Assembly (NCBI GenBank): GCA_014695195.1
Contig: JACJNW010000016.1
Span: forward strand, 1-64,000
Direction: 5' to 3'
From: Cyanobacteria bacterium FACHB-DQ100
GTDB taxonomy: Bacteria > Cyanobacteriota > Cyanobacteriia > Leptolyngbyales > Leptolyngbyaceae
DNA length: 64,000 nucleotides
A model generated the notes under the pieces. The model did no database searches and was not told the DNA's origin. It saw only the letters and a program-made list of their open reading frames with translations. Within the stretch, counting starts at the first letter, position 1. Every line of letters begins with the position of its first letter. The position numbers were made by a program, and so were the translations under genes. Below are positions 8,996-17,184 of this stretch, piece by piece.

Positions 8996-10126
8996 CTACG
9001 ATCTCACTTGATACCGCATTCCAGGAACTTGAGTAACGAGCCCGATTAGCTCTAGCTGTAACAATGAGCTGGATACGGTTGCAGTAGACATTGCTGCGGT
9101 TTGAACAATGAGATCGAATGGAGCCGAAGCGTAGTTAGATTGCTGAGCGATCGTCGAGATGGCTTGTAATACTTGCGATAATTCAGGCGCGAGATCGAGC
9201 AGAGGGGGCTGTGTCGATTCCGGTTCTCTCGTTTGATCGAGCGCTGGAATCGCTCCGATCGCTTCAATCAGTTCTGATTCACCCAAAATGATCTGAGCGC
9301 CCTTGCTCATTAGCGCTAAACAGCCGCCTGATCTGGGATTATCAAGACTTCCTGGAAGCGCATATACCTCTCGACCGTACTCGTTTGCCAGGGTTGCTGT
9401 GATCAGTGCGCCTGATTTGATCGGGGCTTCCATCACTAAGACTGCACGAGATAAGCCCGCAACGATGCGATTGCGCCGGGGGAAGTGAGCGCGATCGGGC
9501 TGGGTTCCAGCAGGATATTCGCTCAGAGCCAGTCCGGTTTCAAGCAGTTGATCATACAGGCGGCGATTTTTGTAGGGGTAAACTACGTCTACGCCTGTTC
9601 CAAGAACGGCGATCGTTTGACCCCCTGCTTCGAGGCAACTGCTATGAGCTTCAGCATCAATGCCGTCGGCTAAGCCCGACATCACAATAAATCCGTGCTG
9701 CGCTAGAGTTTTGCTGAGTTTGCGAGTCCAGCGTCTGCCATAGTCGGAGGGTTGGCGAGTTCCGACGATCGCAACGGCGCTTTGGCGATCGAGGTCTCGA
9801 ATCAAGCTCAAATCACCTCGGTAGTAGAGAACCGGGGGCGGATCGGGAATTTCAGCGAGGAGCTGTGGATAATCTGGATCAGCAGGCGTGAGAAAGTCTT
9901 GAGTTTCCTGGTCTTGCAGGAGGCGATCGACCTGAATTTGATGACGATGAGCGCAGATTGCGATCGCGCTTTGCTTTCCGATACCTTCAACTTCTGCTAA
10001 TTCTTCTGGTGTAACCGTCCAAGCGGTACTCAAACTGCCAAAATGAGTTTGAATTCGCTTTTGCAAAACGGCTCCGACTCCTGAAACCTTTGACCAAGCT
10101 AGCCAAAATGCGCGTTCTTCACTCAA
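8996..10126 (-). CDS. dprA: DNA-processing protein DprA (Smf)
   Basis: 376 residues. Loads RecA onto incoming single-stranded DNA during natural transformation. An N-terminal helix-hairpin-helix/SAM-like region (about 1-75) precedes the Rossmann-like DprA core, with AIVGTRQPSDYG, GLADGIDAEAH, VLGTGVDVVYP and a C-terminal winged-helix DML1-like segment (about 310-376). The apparent start is TTG at 10126, preceded at a good distance by GAGGAT on the minus strand; no better ATG is seen before the core. It stands alone between the kinase gene and the DUF2301 gene. Confidence 0.93.
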   Translation of the reverse strand: MSEERAFWLAWSKVSGVGAVLQKRIQTHFGSLSTAWTVTPEELAEVEGIGKQSAIAICAHRHQIQVDRLLQDQETQDFLTPADPDYPQLLAEIPDPPPVLYYRGDLSLIRDLDRQSAVAIVGTRQPSDYGRRWTRKLSKTLAQHGFIVMSGLADGIDAEAHSSCLEAGGQTIAVLGTGVDVVYPYKNRRLYDQLLETGLALSEYPAGTQPDRAHFPRRNRIVAGLSRAVLVMEAPIKSGALITATLANEYGREVYALPGSLDNPRSGGCLALMSKGAQIILGESELIEAIGAIPALDQTREPESTQPPLLDLAPELSQVLQAISTIAQQSNYASAPFDLIVQTAAMSTATVSSSLLQLELIGLVTQVPGMRYQVRS

Positions 10127-10232
10127 GGAATAATCCTCAAAACCCCAGTTTCAGTATTCCCGTATTCAGAGTGAATAGATTACGAGCTGGGTTGTTCGTC
10201 GAGCGTGGCATTTGTTAATTGCTTTCTCTTTT

Positions 10233-10856
10233 CTAGCTCTGAGTCTTGAGATACTCAAACACACTTTTATCCCCGATATCAGGTGGGATAGATTGAATTG
10301 ATTTCCGAATTGCGAAAACGATGAATAGGACTGCCCAACCTCCTAATAATGCTTGTTCCCACAAGATTGGCAGCCGTCCGGTTAGGTGTCCAAGCAATAG
10401 CAGTGGCACGATCGGCGTGAGGAATTTTGTCTCGAAGCGATTAAAGCAAACTGCCTCTTTGAAAAAAATTCCGGTTAACGCTGCGAACGTGAATCCAACT
10501 CCAAAAATCCAAATGGGATGCTGATACACATACAATCCTAACGGCTCAGAACTCATGAATAAGAGCGCGATCGAAGCAATTCCGCCGATCACCCAGAATG
10601 CCTGAAGTGCTAGATGCAGGGGTTTGAGATAGATATGAATCGTAAATAAACTGACTCCTAATGCTGCCCAAAAGATGAAATAGAGTGGCGTAATCCAAGC
10701 GTAATTTTGGAGAAAAGCGAATCCGGCCGCGATCGCAAAACTCAACGCAGCGATCGCGAGTCCAGTGCGGTAGACAATCACGCCTTGTCGATCGTGATCA
10801 TCGAGCGTGAACGTTCCGAATTGGCCTTGATATACGATCTGTTCTTGAGTTTGCAT
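10233..10856 (-). CDS. DUF2301-type integral membrane protein
   Basis: 207 residues. A short soluble N-terminus (QIVYQGQFGTFTLDDHDRQGV) is followed by about six hydrophobic segments, beginning with TGLAIAALSFAIAAGFAF and including IPPLYFIF-like and FGVGFTFAALTGIFF stretches. It matches the pattern of the DUF2301 inner-membrane family common in cyanobacteria, whose function is not established. The conserved EAVCFNRFETKFLTP stretch around residues 134-148 is typical of the family. It lies downstream of the gas-vesicle operon on the same strand, with only 30 nt between gvpG and its start region, but belongs to a different function class. Confidence 0.75.
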   Translation of the reverse strand: MQTQEQIVYQGQFGTFTLDDHDRQGVIVYRTGLAIAALSFAIAAGFAFLQNYAWITPLYFIFWAALGVSLFTIHIYLKPLHLALQAFWVIGGIASIALLFMSSEPLGLYVYQHPIWIFGVGFTFAALTGIFFKEAVCFNRFETKFLTPIVPLLLLGHLTGRLPILWEQALLGGWAVLFIVFAIRKSIQSIPPDIGDKSVFEYLKTQS

Positions 10857-10886
10857 AAGAGTATCAATGCGACTCTTCTATGCTAC

Positions 10887-11114
10887 TCAAGAGCAATTCT
10901 GATCTTCGAGAGCTTGAATTGCCAGCAACAATTCTTCTTCCTGAACTTCAAATTCTTCCTCCGGAATCTCACCCAGATCAAAGGCAAGCTGTAAAGCCAA
11001 CAACCGCTTATTCAAGTTCTCGGTCTGATCTAGCTCAGCATCAACTCGCTCTTGGATTTGTTCAGCGATCCAACCCAGCCCAGTCACAGGGGCAAATAAC
11101 AAACGTAAAACCAT
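10887..11114 (-). CDS. gvpG: Gas vesicle protein GvpG
   Basis: 75 residues, a small acidic helical protein (start MVLRLLFAPVTGLGWIAEQI, then a Glu-rich helix with EEEFEVQEEELL). The opening motif and length are diagnostic of GvpG, a minor assembly protein that acts with GvpF and other accessory factors on GvpA. It is the last gene of the minus-strand operon and starts 3 nt after the gvpF stop. Confidence 0.93.
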   Translation of the reverse strand: MVLRLLFAPVTGLGWIAEQIQERVDAELDQTENLNKRLLALQLAFDLGEIPEEEFEVQEEELLLAIQALEDQNCS

Positions 11115-11117
11115 GCT

Positions 11118-11855
11118 TCACCCCCGATCGAACTGTGCGAAATTGTAAGGAGCCGTGAAATCGTTGTAGCGAATCTTCAAACGTCCCTCGAACTGTTGAT
11201 CGAGCCATTCCACTTTTTGACTAAATTCCGATTCCAAATCCCACGGAATTAAGTAGGCTGCATTGTAGATCATTGCTTCTGTCAGCAATTCGTTTTCGAC
11301 TGCTTCAAGCGCCATCGAATTAAGCGTGGTTTGAAAGGCAGCGACGATCGATTCGCGTCGATCGTTCATCGCTTGTTCGATCGCTTGCCCAATGTGGACA
11401 ATCTCATCCATACTGAGCGATTTTCCTTCTAAGCTGTCTCGCTTGGTTCTCAGTGCTGCATCTTGCGCCATCAATGCTTTTAGTTCTTCGGCGCTATCCC
11501 AAAATAGTTTGATGCTGACTTCTCGGTGTCCTGACAGCTTTTCAAACAGACGGTGAAGATGATCAGAGTGCGGTGCAGTCAGTTGGTGAGCAACGGTTTC
11601 CCAAGTGTCGATCGTTAGCCCAAACTGGAGCGGTAATAAGGTGCGATATCCTGCTCTCATCGCTTGTTCTAATACTTTTTCGTGTCCAAGCAGATTGCGC
11701 CGACTTGCAAGATAACGGTCTTGTTTTGCTTCGGAGTACAAAAACGCAAATCCGTCTATGATTTCGGTTTGAACAGGCTTTTGGTCTAGTCCTTGAAGTT
11801 CAAGGTTTTGAGGGCCGGGAGCGGGGAAAATGCCGTAGAGATAAAGATTGCTCAT
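11118..11855 (-). CDS. gvpF: Gas vesicle protein GvpF (GvpL/F family)
   Basis: 245 residues. Opens with MSNLYLYGIFPA, the typical GvpF/L start, followed by LLPLQFGLTI, a signature stretch of the N-terminal domain, and an acidic C-terminal domain (ENELLTEAMIYNAAYLIP). GvpF binds monomeric GvpA and acts early in gas-vesicle assembly, possibly as a chaperone or shell component. It sits between gvpK (13-nt gap) and gvpG (3-nt gap). A second GvpL/F homologue lies at 33.1-33.8 kb. Confidence 0.94.
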   Translation of the reverse strand: MSNLYLYGIFPAPGPQNLELQGLDQKPVQTEIIDGFAFLYSEAKQDRYLASRRNLLGHEKVLEQAMRAGYRTLLPLQFGLTIDTWETVAHQLTAPHSDHLHRLFEKLSGHREVSIKLFWDSAEELKALMAQDAALRTKRDSLEGKSLSMDEIVHIGQAIEQAMNDRRESIVAAFQTTLNSMALEAVENELLTEAMIYNAAYLIPWDLESEFSQKVEWLDQQFEGRLKIRYNDFTAPYNFAQFDRG

Positions 11856-11868
11856 CGTGAATCGGGGG

Positions 11869-12312
11869 CTAAAGGGGCTTGGACGTGAGAACCAGTTGGA
11901 GTTTGGCGTGAATTAGATCAATGTCAGCAAGTCCCAAATCGAGATCACCTTGCAGCACTACGCCTGTATTGAGTAATCGATCGAGCAGTTCCAAAATTGT
12001 GGGACTCGCTGATCGTTCACCCGGATAGTAACCTCCAGCTTTTGGTAATAACGTGCCCACTTCGCCCAGATCAATATTCAAATCTGCTGGATCAATCTCA
12101 AAAATTTCGCACATCCGCACGACTTGTGCCTCTAGTTGGCGCAAACTTTCCGCCGCTCGATCGAGGTCGCGATCGCTCAGTTGTCCGTTGTCCATGCGTC
12201 GGATCACTTGTGCTTCCATCAGTTGACGAATCAGTTCAACGACGGTCAACAGCAAGGGTGCGAGTCCTGATTTGTTTGAGGTGGGGGTGAGTTGGCTTGA
12301 TTGGGGGGACAC
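11869..12312 (-). CDS. gvpK: Gas vesicle protein GvpK
   Basis: 147 residues. The core has GLAPLLLTVVELIRQLMEAQ, then ESLRQLEAQVVRMCEIF, DLNIDLGEVGTLLP and a C-terminal GvpA-like segment (ILELLDRLLNTGVVLQGDLDL), which is the normal GvpK layout. GvpK is an essential accessory protein in gas-vesicle formation, with a small part related to the GvpA shell fold. The first 15 residues are Ser/Thr/Gln-rich and variable. Located between the 115-residue unknown gene (25-nt gap) and gvpF. Confidence 0.94.
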   Translation of the reverse strand: MSPQSSQLTPTSNKSGLAPLLLTVVELIRQLMEAQVIRRMDNGQLSDRDLDRAAESLRQLEAQVVRMCEIFEIDPADLNIDLGEVGTLLPKAGGYYPGERSASPTILELLDRLLNTGVVLQGDLDLGLADIDLIHAKLQLVLTSKPL

Positions 12313-12337
12313 GGGGGGCTTTACTCCTTATCGATCG

Positions 12338-12685
12338 CTATCGCAAACTCCGCACAACATAATCGGGGAGCGATTCCGCCTCAGCCGAATCTTTGAATGT
12401 AATTAACTTCAGGTAACTGGTCTCATCGCCCTCACCTTTGCCATTTGCGCGAGAAAACCAAATTGCTGCTCCAAACTTGCGGTTTTCGCCACTGCGACGG
12501 GTGTAGACATGACCACACCACACCACTTTGGTAACACCATGCTCATCCTGACTAATCGGAGTTGCCCCAATCTTTGACCAATCAAAGTCCTTGTAGTTCT
12601 TTAACGGACGTTGCCAATTTGGGGGATTGTTACCTGCCAATACTTTCATGACAAGCAGCAGTTCTTTTAGAGTGTCGTCGTTCAT
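12338..12685 (-). CDS. Unknown 115-residue protein inside the gas-vesicle operon
   Basis: 115 residues, no Gvp signature recognised. It begins with a helix (DTLKELLLVMKVLAG) and continues with a compact, probably beta-rich part: FDWSKIGATPISQDEHGVT, VVWCGHVYTRR and FGAAIWFSRANGK. The layout recalls small OB-fold or single-stranded-DNA-binding-like proteins seen in cyanobacteria, but this is a weak resemblance from memory. It is embedded in the operon, 36 nt after gvpJ and 25 nt before gvpK, so it is co-transcribed with the gas-vesicle genes and may be an accessory or regulatory factor, or a passenger. Confidence 0.8.
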   Translation of the reverse strand: MNDDTLKELLLVMKVLAGNNPPNWQRPLKNYKDFDWSKIGATPISQDEHGVTKVVWCGHVYTRRSGENRKFGAAIWFSRANGKGEGDETSYLKLITFKDSAEAESLPDYVVRSLR

Positions 12686-12721
12686 GGCGATGAGTAGTAA
12701 TTCTGATCTATAGCCATTATG

Positions 12722-13081
12722 CTACAAATCCTCAAGCAGTGATTCTAGAGTGTTCGTCTGCGTCAATTTTTTCGGCGCTGAGCGGAGGGCCGCGAGTTCT
12801 TTTTCCAGCGTGTCAACGCGATCGAGCAGTCGCTGATTCGTTTCGATTAATTCTTTTGGAGGCGAACTGAAGTGGGGATTGTTTTCCCACCAGTTGATCC
12901 CCATTTCTTTGGCTTTATCGACGGAAGCAATTAAAAGCCGAATCCGAATCGTCAGTAGCTCGGTGGTGGCAACGGAAACGGAAATGTCTCCCGCGATCAC
13001 GATTCCTTTGTCTAGAACGCGCTCTAAGACATCGGCTAACGTTGATCCGGTCGCAGTGGGCATGGATTTCTGACTGCTCAT
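12722..13081 (-). CDS. gvpJ: Gas vesicle protein GvpJ
   Basis: 119 residues. A GvpA-like core (LADVLERVLDKGIVIAGDIS, then TTELLTIRIRLLIASVDKAKEMGINWW) occupies residues 14-69 and is followed by a predicted coiled coil (NQRLLDRVDTLEKELAALR) and a polar tail. The Trp-Trp after the core and the extended tail distinguish GvpJ from the shell protein GvpA. GvpJ is a minor shell-like protein thought to form the cone tips or nucleate assembly. Located between gvpN (24-nt gap) and the unknown gene. Confidence 0.93.
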   Translation of the reverse strand: MSSQKSMPTATGSTLADVLERVLDKGIVIAGDISVSVATTELLTIRIRLLIASVDKAKEMGINWWENNPHFSSPPKELIETNQRLLDRVDTLEKELAALRSAPKKLTQTNTLESLLEDL

Positions 13082-13105
13082 TCTCTGACTGCTCTGGGTT
13101 GTGAG

Positions 13106-14254
13106 TTACGCTTCGGATTGGACAGGTGCAACCGCAAAAAAGCGTCGATCGCGATGAATCACAAGTTCTTGAGCCACTAACGATCGCAGCGCTTCTAAAA
13201 GTTCTGTCCGAGCCAGACTAAACTCGCTTTCAAGCTCAGTAAGTCCTGCTCCGTCTAATCGCAGTAGATAGCGATAAATCTGCTGTTCTTGAGTCAAGTG
13301 TTCAGTGGGCTGATGTGGCAATCCATCGAGTAGTTCTGCTACTTGCGAGGTCAGCGATGGCGGCTCCACCGCGCCGATCATTTCATTCAGCAGTTCCCAG
13401 AGTATTTTAGTTGCATCTTCAAGGGGCAGGCTCGCTCGCGACAGCAAGACATCCGAGCAAATATCCCGAAATTCCGAATCTTCAGGCAGAACAGGGATAT
13501 TGTGTTCCTGGCAAACTTTCGCAATCACTAATGCCGATCGCAGTCCTGATGCTTTGTCTGCCTTGGTTTTTTGCCGAAACGATCGGATTAATCGCACGAT
13601 CAGGGCTGCACTGAGCCGCTCAATTTCGGTCTTCTGAATCAGAATCTCTTGCTGGGTGAGTTCATCCGGTTCTGGAATGTTGATCGTCACCAGTCGATCC
13701 ATTAGCGCATCCTGAGTCGAATGCACACCGCAATACTCTTCCGGGTTTGAGGTCAAAATCGCTCGAAACTGGGGATTGACGCGGATATATTCGGTTTGAT
13801 TGCTCGTCGGAGGCAGCACTAAAAGCTTTTCTTCTAGGGCGGATAGCAAGACGTTATTCACTTCGGGGCGCGATCGATTGAATTCGTCGTACACCAGCGT
13901 AAAACCTTCTCGACAAGCCAGAGTCAATCGCGAATCGACCCAAGTATGCTTCATCTCGTCTTCGACTTTGACGACGCTGTGAATGTAGTTATCCACCACT
14001 TTCTTTCGGGTGTATCCTGCTTGTGCCCCGATGAGATCCGAGCTTTTTGAGTCGTCATCTCCATACATCAGCATGATCGGGCGCGATAACAGGTCTGCTA
14101 AATGCAGCGCTAAGGTCGTTTTACCGACTCCGGCACAGCCGCGTAAATGGACAGAAAAACCGGATTGCAAATATCGCAAAGCGCGAGTTGCAATCCGTTC
14201 GATCGCAGGGGTACTGACAAAACGGCGGGGGCTAGCTCTTAATACAGTCGTCAC
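13106..14254 (-). CDS. gvpN: Gas vesicle AAA ATPase GvpN with C-terminal winged-helix-like extension
   Basis: 382 residues. MoxR-type AAA ATPase: Walker [10 protein letters not shown] (39-47), Walker B LVYDEFNR (120-127), sensor-1 [10 protein letters not shown] and arginine-finger region DALMDRL. GvpN promotes growth of gas vesicles from cones to full-width cylinders. After the AAA core, residues 322-378 form a separate domain ([32 protein letters not shown]) that looks like a small winged helix. The same domain ends GvpC, encoded just upstream. gvpN starts 20 nt after the gvpC stop. Confidence 0.95.
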   Translation of the reverse strand: MTTVLRASPRRFVSTPAIERIATRALRYLQSGFSVHLRGCAGVGKTTLALHLADLLSRPIMLMYGDDDSKSSDLIGAQAGYTRKKVVDNYIHSVVKVEDEMKHTWVDSRLTLACREGFTLVYDEFNRSRPEVNNVLLSALEEKLLVLPPTSNQTEYIRVNPQFRAILTSNPEEYCGVHSTQDALMDRLVTINIPEPDELTQQEILIQKTEIERLSAALIVRLIRSFRQKTKADKASGLRSALVIAKVCQEHNIPVLPEDSEFRDICSDVLLSRASLPLEDATKILWELLNEMIGAVEPPSLTSQVAELLDGLPHQPTEHLTQEQQIYRYLLRLDGAGLTELESEFSLARTELLEALRSLVAQELVIHRDRRFFAVAPVQSEA

Positions 14255-14274
14255 GGGGGCAATCCTCTACTGGT

Positions 14275-15165
14275 TTAAACTGGGGTGGAAATCAAATACA
14301 TCCGATCGCGCTGCGTAATCTTGCCTTGCTGAATTAGCGATCGTAGTCCTTCAACCACTTGAATTCGGGTCATACTGAGCGCGGACTCAAGCTCAGTGAG
14401 ACGAACGCTTTGCATGACTTCGATGTATTCGTAAATTTTTTCGTTGATCAGGGTTTTGGGTGAAGTGGGAGAGGTGGGGAGTGGGGAGTGGGGAGTTTCA
14501 CACAGAGCAGGCTGAAGCGCTTGATCGCCCCACATCGTTTGAGCGAGATTGGCGCGGAATTGTTGAAGCTGCGATCGGAACTCTGCTAATTCAGCGAATA
14601 ATTGAGTCATTTCAGCTTTGCGATCGTGCTGGGCTTGTAGGGCTTTTTCTTGCCGCTCCAATGCTGCATCCGTGAGAAATGCGGCTACATCAGAGCGCAG
14701 TTTCTCCACAAAGCAGGTTAAATCGCGAGTGAGTTGAATTCGTTGTTCAATCCGCGCTTGATGTGCGGCTTCTAAATGCGATCGTGTCTCGGTTTGCAAT
14801 CTTTGAAGATCGGCTTGAAGGCTCCGTTGAAGCGAGGTTACAGTCTCGGTAAGCGTTGCTCGGAATTGGTGTAAGTCGTGCCTCAACTGCTGCGAAGCTA
14901 AGTCACGCTCGGCATGAGCGATCGCAAGAAATTCCTGAGTCTGTTGGTGGAGGGATTCACAGTAGTTTTGCAGGGCTTCGCGCCGTACACGGGCATCGTG
15001 CGATAGTGTTTCCCGAAATAAACTCAGATCGCTGCGGAGTTGAGATGCCTGCGCTTGACGCTGCTTCTGCGTATCTTGTAAAAGCAGCGAAACGGCTTGG
15101 CGACGTTGCACGACCTGTTGAAGTCGGTACTGCCGTTGCTGTTGCCAGGAGTCTTTAAAGGCCAT
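14275..15165 (-). CDS. gvpC: Gas vesicle outer protein GvpC with fused winged-helix-like C-domain
   Basis: 296 residues from ATG 15165 (MAFKDSWQQQR, the usual GvpC opening); an upstream in-frame start at 15198 would add 11 residues. Most of the protein is Gln/Arg/Leu-rich amphipathic helix in which the motif L-x-x-D/E-L-x-x-F-x-x-x-L recurs at residues 43, 94, 145 and, less exactly, 189. GvpC lies on the outside of the GvpA ribs and stiffens the vesicle. A Pro/Ser/Thr linker encoded by a GTGGGGA triple repeat joins this rod to a 57-residue C-terminal domain homologous to the end of GvpN. 102 nt separate it from gvpA. Confidence 0.9.
   Translation of the reverse strand: MAFKDSWQQQRQYRLQQVVQRRQAVSLLLQDTQKQRQAQASQLRSDLSLFRETLSHDARVRREALQNYCESLHQQTQEFLAIAHAERDLASQQLRHDLHQFRATLTETVTSLQRSLQADLQRLQTETRSHLEAAHQARIEQRIQLTRDLTCFVEKLRSDVAAFLTDAALERQEKALQAQHDRKAEMTQLFAELAEFRSQLQQFRANLAQTMWGDQALQPALCETPHSPLPTSPTSPKTLINEKIYEYIEVMQSVRLTELESALSMTRIQVVEGLRSLIQQGKITQRDRMYLISTPV
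14474..14494. repeat. Heptanucleotide tandem repeat inside gvpC
   Basis: Three perfect copies of GTGGGGA in a row (plus strand), read from the minus strand as the Pro/Ser/Thr-rich linker of GvpC. Such short tandemly repeated heptamers (STRRs) are known from cyanobacterial genomes but mostly between genes. Confidence 0.8.
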
Positions 15166-15267
15166 TGCGTTTAATATGATGAATCGTGCAGTTTGCAAGC
15201 CTAGAAAACTGGGGAAGCCCGATCGATCCCCCAGTCAACCAGGATCTAGGAGCGATGAATTCGCATC

Positions 15268-15486
15268 CTATGCAGCAGGAACCGCTGCTTGAGCAGTCAA
15301 TCCGACCGCTTCAGCATATTTCAGGTAGGTCTCGACCGAAGCGATTACAACTCGTGCTTCAACCGCCAACAGTTCGATGCCGACGAGTGAAACGCGCACC
15401 CAAGCATCGACCACAATTCCTTTGTCGAGGATACGATCGACCACTTCTGCCAAGCTGGATGAGGAGTTTACTTTTTCAACAGCCAT
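15268..15486 (-). CDS. gvpA: Gas vesicle structural protein GvpA
   Basis: 72 residues. The canonical GvpA core is present: [39 protein letters not shown] and [12 protein letters not shown]. GvpA polymerises into the ribs of the gas-vesicle wall; its hydrophobic inner face excludes water. This is the first gene of the operon gvpA-C-N-J-x-K-F-G and the only gvpA copy in the window. The 392-nt gap upstream, shared with the divergent NanE-GNAT gene, should hold its promoter. Confidence 0.97.
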   Translation of the reverse strand: MAVEKVNSSSSLAEVVDRILDKGIVVDAWVRVSLVGIELLAVEARVVIASVETYLKYAEAVGLTAQAAVPAA

Positions 15487-15878
15487 GATGTAGTTCCGTG
15501 TTGAGTAGGGTTGAATGCGGTAGCCCTGTTAATTCAGACATTAATTCAGCGACTTCCATACTTAAGATGCACAGGAAACAACTGTGGACAACTAAGAACA
15601 AATACGGAATCTGCATAATGCAGCGATGCAAGCCTCAGCAGTCATACGGATGAAACAAAGCGCTAAAACGGTATTCGCGCATCGAATCTGCCACTTCTGG
15701 TAACAAACCCTGAGAAAAGGGAATCAGTTTAAAGCTGTGACCCCAAGTTTGAGCAGAAGCATGGAGCTTTAGTCATTTGATCAAAAGCGCGACGCAGTTT
15801 ATATTGATACGCAAGGAATTCTCAGGCTTAAATTTCTTCATCGCAGCAAAATCTATGCGATTAGCACCGATTTAGTTC
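15487..15878. other. 392-nt divergent intergenic region (gvpA / NanE-GNAT)
   Basis: No gene is evident. It must contain the promoters of the gas-vesicle operon (minus) and of the fusion gene (plus). I could not pick out an unambiguous -35/-10 pair or an operator by eye. Confidence 0.5.
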
Positions 15879-17036
15879 ATGACAAACCGCTTTGCCCAAC
15901 TGGTCAAAACAATGGAATACGGGCTAATTGTTTCTTGTCAAGCCCCGCCTAAGTCTCCCCTCCGGCACCCCTCGATTATTGCAGCCCTTGCAGAAGCCGC
16001 GATCGCTGAGAATGCCGTTGCCGTTCGAGTTGATACACCAGAGCATATTACTGCGGTACGTCAGCGCGTTTCTGCTCCTATGATTGGACTGTGGAAGCAG
16101 TCTGTTCCAAACTCTGAAATCTATATTACGCCTCAATTTGCACATGCTTGCGCGATCGCTGAAGCTGGGGCTGATTTGATTGCGATCGATGCGACGCTGC
16201 GCGATCGCCCCGAACCGGTCGCCACTTTAATCGATCGCATCCACACTGAATTAGATAAACCTGTGGTGGCTGACGTGGATACCCTAGAAGCGGCGATCGC
16301 CGCTGCTGAAGCTGGAGCCGATTTCATCGCAACGACGCTCTATGGCTATACCCCAGCCACTCTACAGCAAACACCCCCAGCGCTTAACCTGGTCAGCCAA
16401 CTTGCGGAGAAGTTAGACACCCCTATTTTGTGTGAGGGCGGTATTGCATCTCCTCAGATGGCAAGACAAGCGCTTGATCTCGGAGCTTACGCCGTTGTGG
16501 TTGGCACTGCAATTACTGGCATCGAAGCACAAGTGCAGGCATTCGATCGAGCATTACGGCATAAACCTCCGGCGCTTTTGATTAAGCATGATGAGCGGTA
16601 TCATTTTGCGCTGTTCTCGCAAGAACATCCTTCTTATCGCAGCTATGTGCGATCGAAACTGCGGCAATACAACGCAGAAAGTACAATCCGGGATGGATGT
16701 TTTGAGCAAGGGGCACTGCGGGGAACGCCGATTGAGATTTTTCTGCTTGACGATCGCCAGAAAATTAGAGCTGGAGTAGTTGGGCTAACTCGGTGGAATT
16801 GGTTGCTGATTGAAACGCTTTGGGTCGAGGAGTCGCTGCGTCGTCGGGGATTTGGCAAACAATTAATGCTGATGGCAGAACGAGAAGCAAAGCGGCGCGG
16901 CTGCACAGAAGCGATCTTGGATACCTTTAGCTGTCAAGCGAAGGGATTTTACGAAAACCTAGGCTACGAAATGTTTGCTCAGGTCGATGACTATCCATCC
17001 GGCTATAGCTTCTTTCAGCTTAAGAAGGAACTCTAA
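15879..17036 (+). CDS. NanE-type ManNAc-6-P 2-epimerase fused to a GNAT acetyltransferase
   Basis: 385 residues, two domains. Residues 12-222 are a (beta/alpha)8 NanE-like epimerase: catalytic-type Lys73 in MIGLWKQ, IDATLRDRP, a phosphate-binding CEGGIASP with Glu186, and AVVVGTAITG. NanE converts N-acetylmannosamine-6-phosphate to N-acetylglucosamine-6-phosphate. Residues about 235-385 are a GNAT N-acetyltransferase with the acetyl-CoA loop RRRGFGKQLM (about 321-330) and FYENLGYEM. The true start may be ATG 15912 (MEYGLIVSC). No other sialic-acid or amino-sugar genes adjoin it, so the fused pair may work on cell-wall amino sugars (inference). Confidence 0.88.
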   Translation: MTNRFAQLVKTMEYGLIVSCQAPPKSPLRHPSIIAALAEAAIAENAVAVRVDTPEHITAVRQRVSAPMIGLWKQSVPNSEIYITPQFAHACAIAEAGADLIAIDATLRDRPEPVATLIDRIHTELDKPVVADVDTLEAAIAAAEAGADFIATTLYGYTPATLQQTPPALNLVSQLAEKLDTPILCEGGIASPQMARQALDLGAYAVVVGTAITGIEAQVQAFDRALRHKPPALLIKHDERYHFALFSQEHPSYRSYVRSKLRQYNAESTIRDGCFEQGALRGTPIEIFLLDDRQKIRAGVVGLTRWNWLLIETLWVEESLRRRGFGKQLMLMAEREAKRRGCTEAILDTFSCQAKGFYENLGYEMFAQVDDYPSGYSFFQLKKEL

Positions 17037-17184
17037 CATAGCTCCAAAAGCATAGCCCCAAAAGAGAAATAGCCCCCTTGCGGGAGCCGAGTTATGGTGA
17101 TTTGACTCTAGGACACATCGTAATTTTGACCGGATTCGGGATGAAAATCTGTAGCGATCGTTGCTCAAAAGGGGTGCGATCGTC

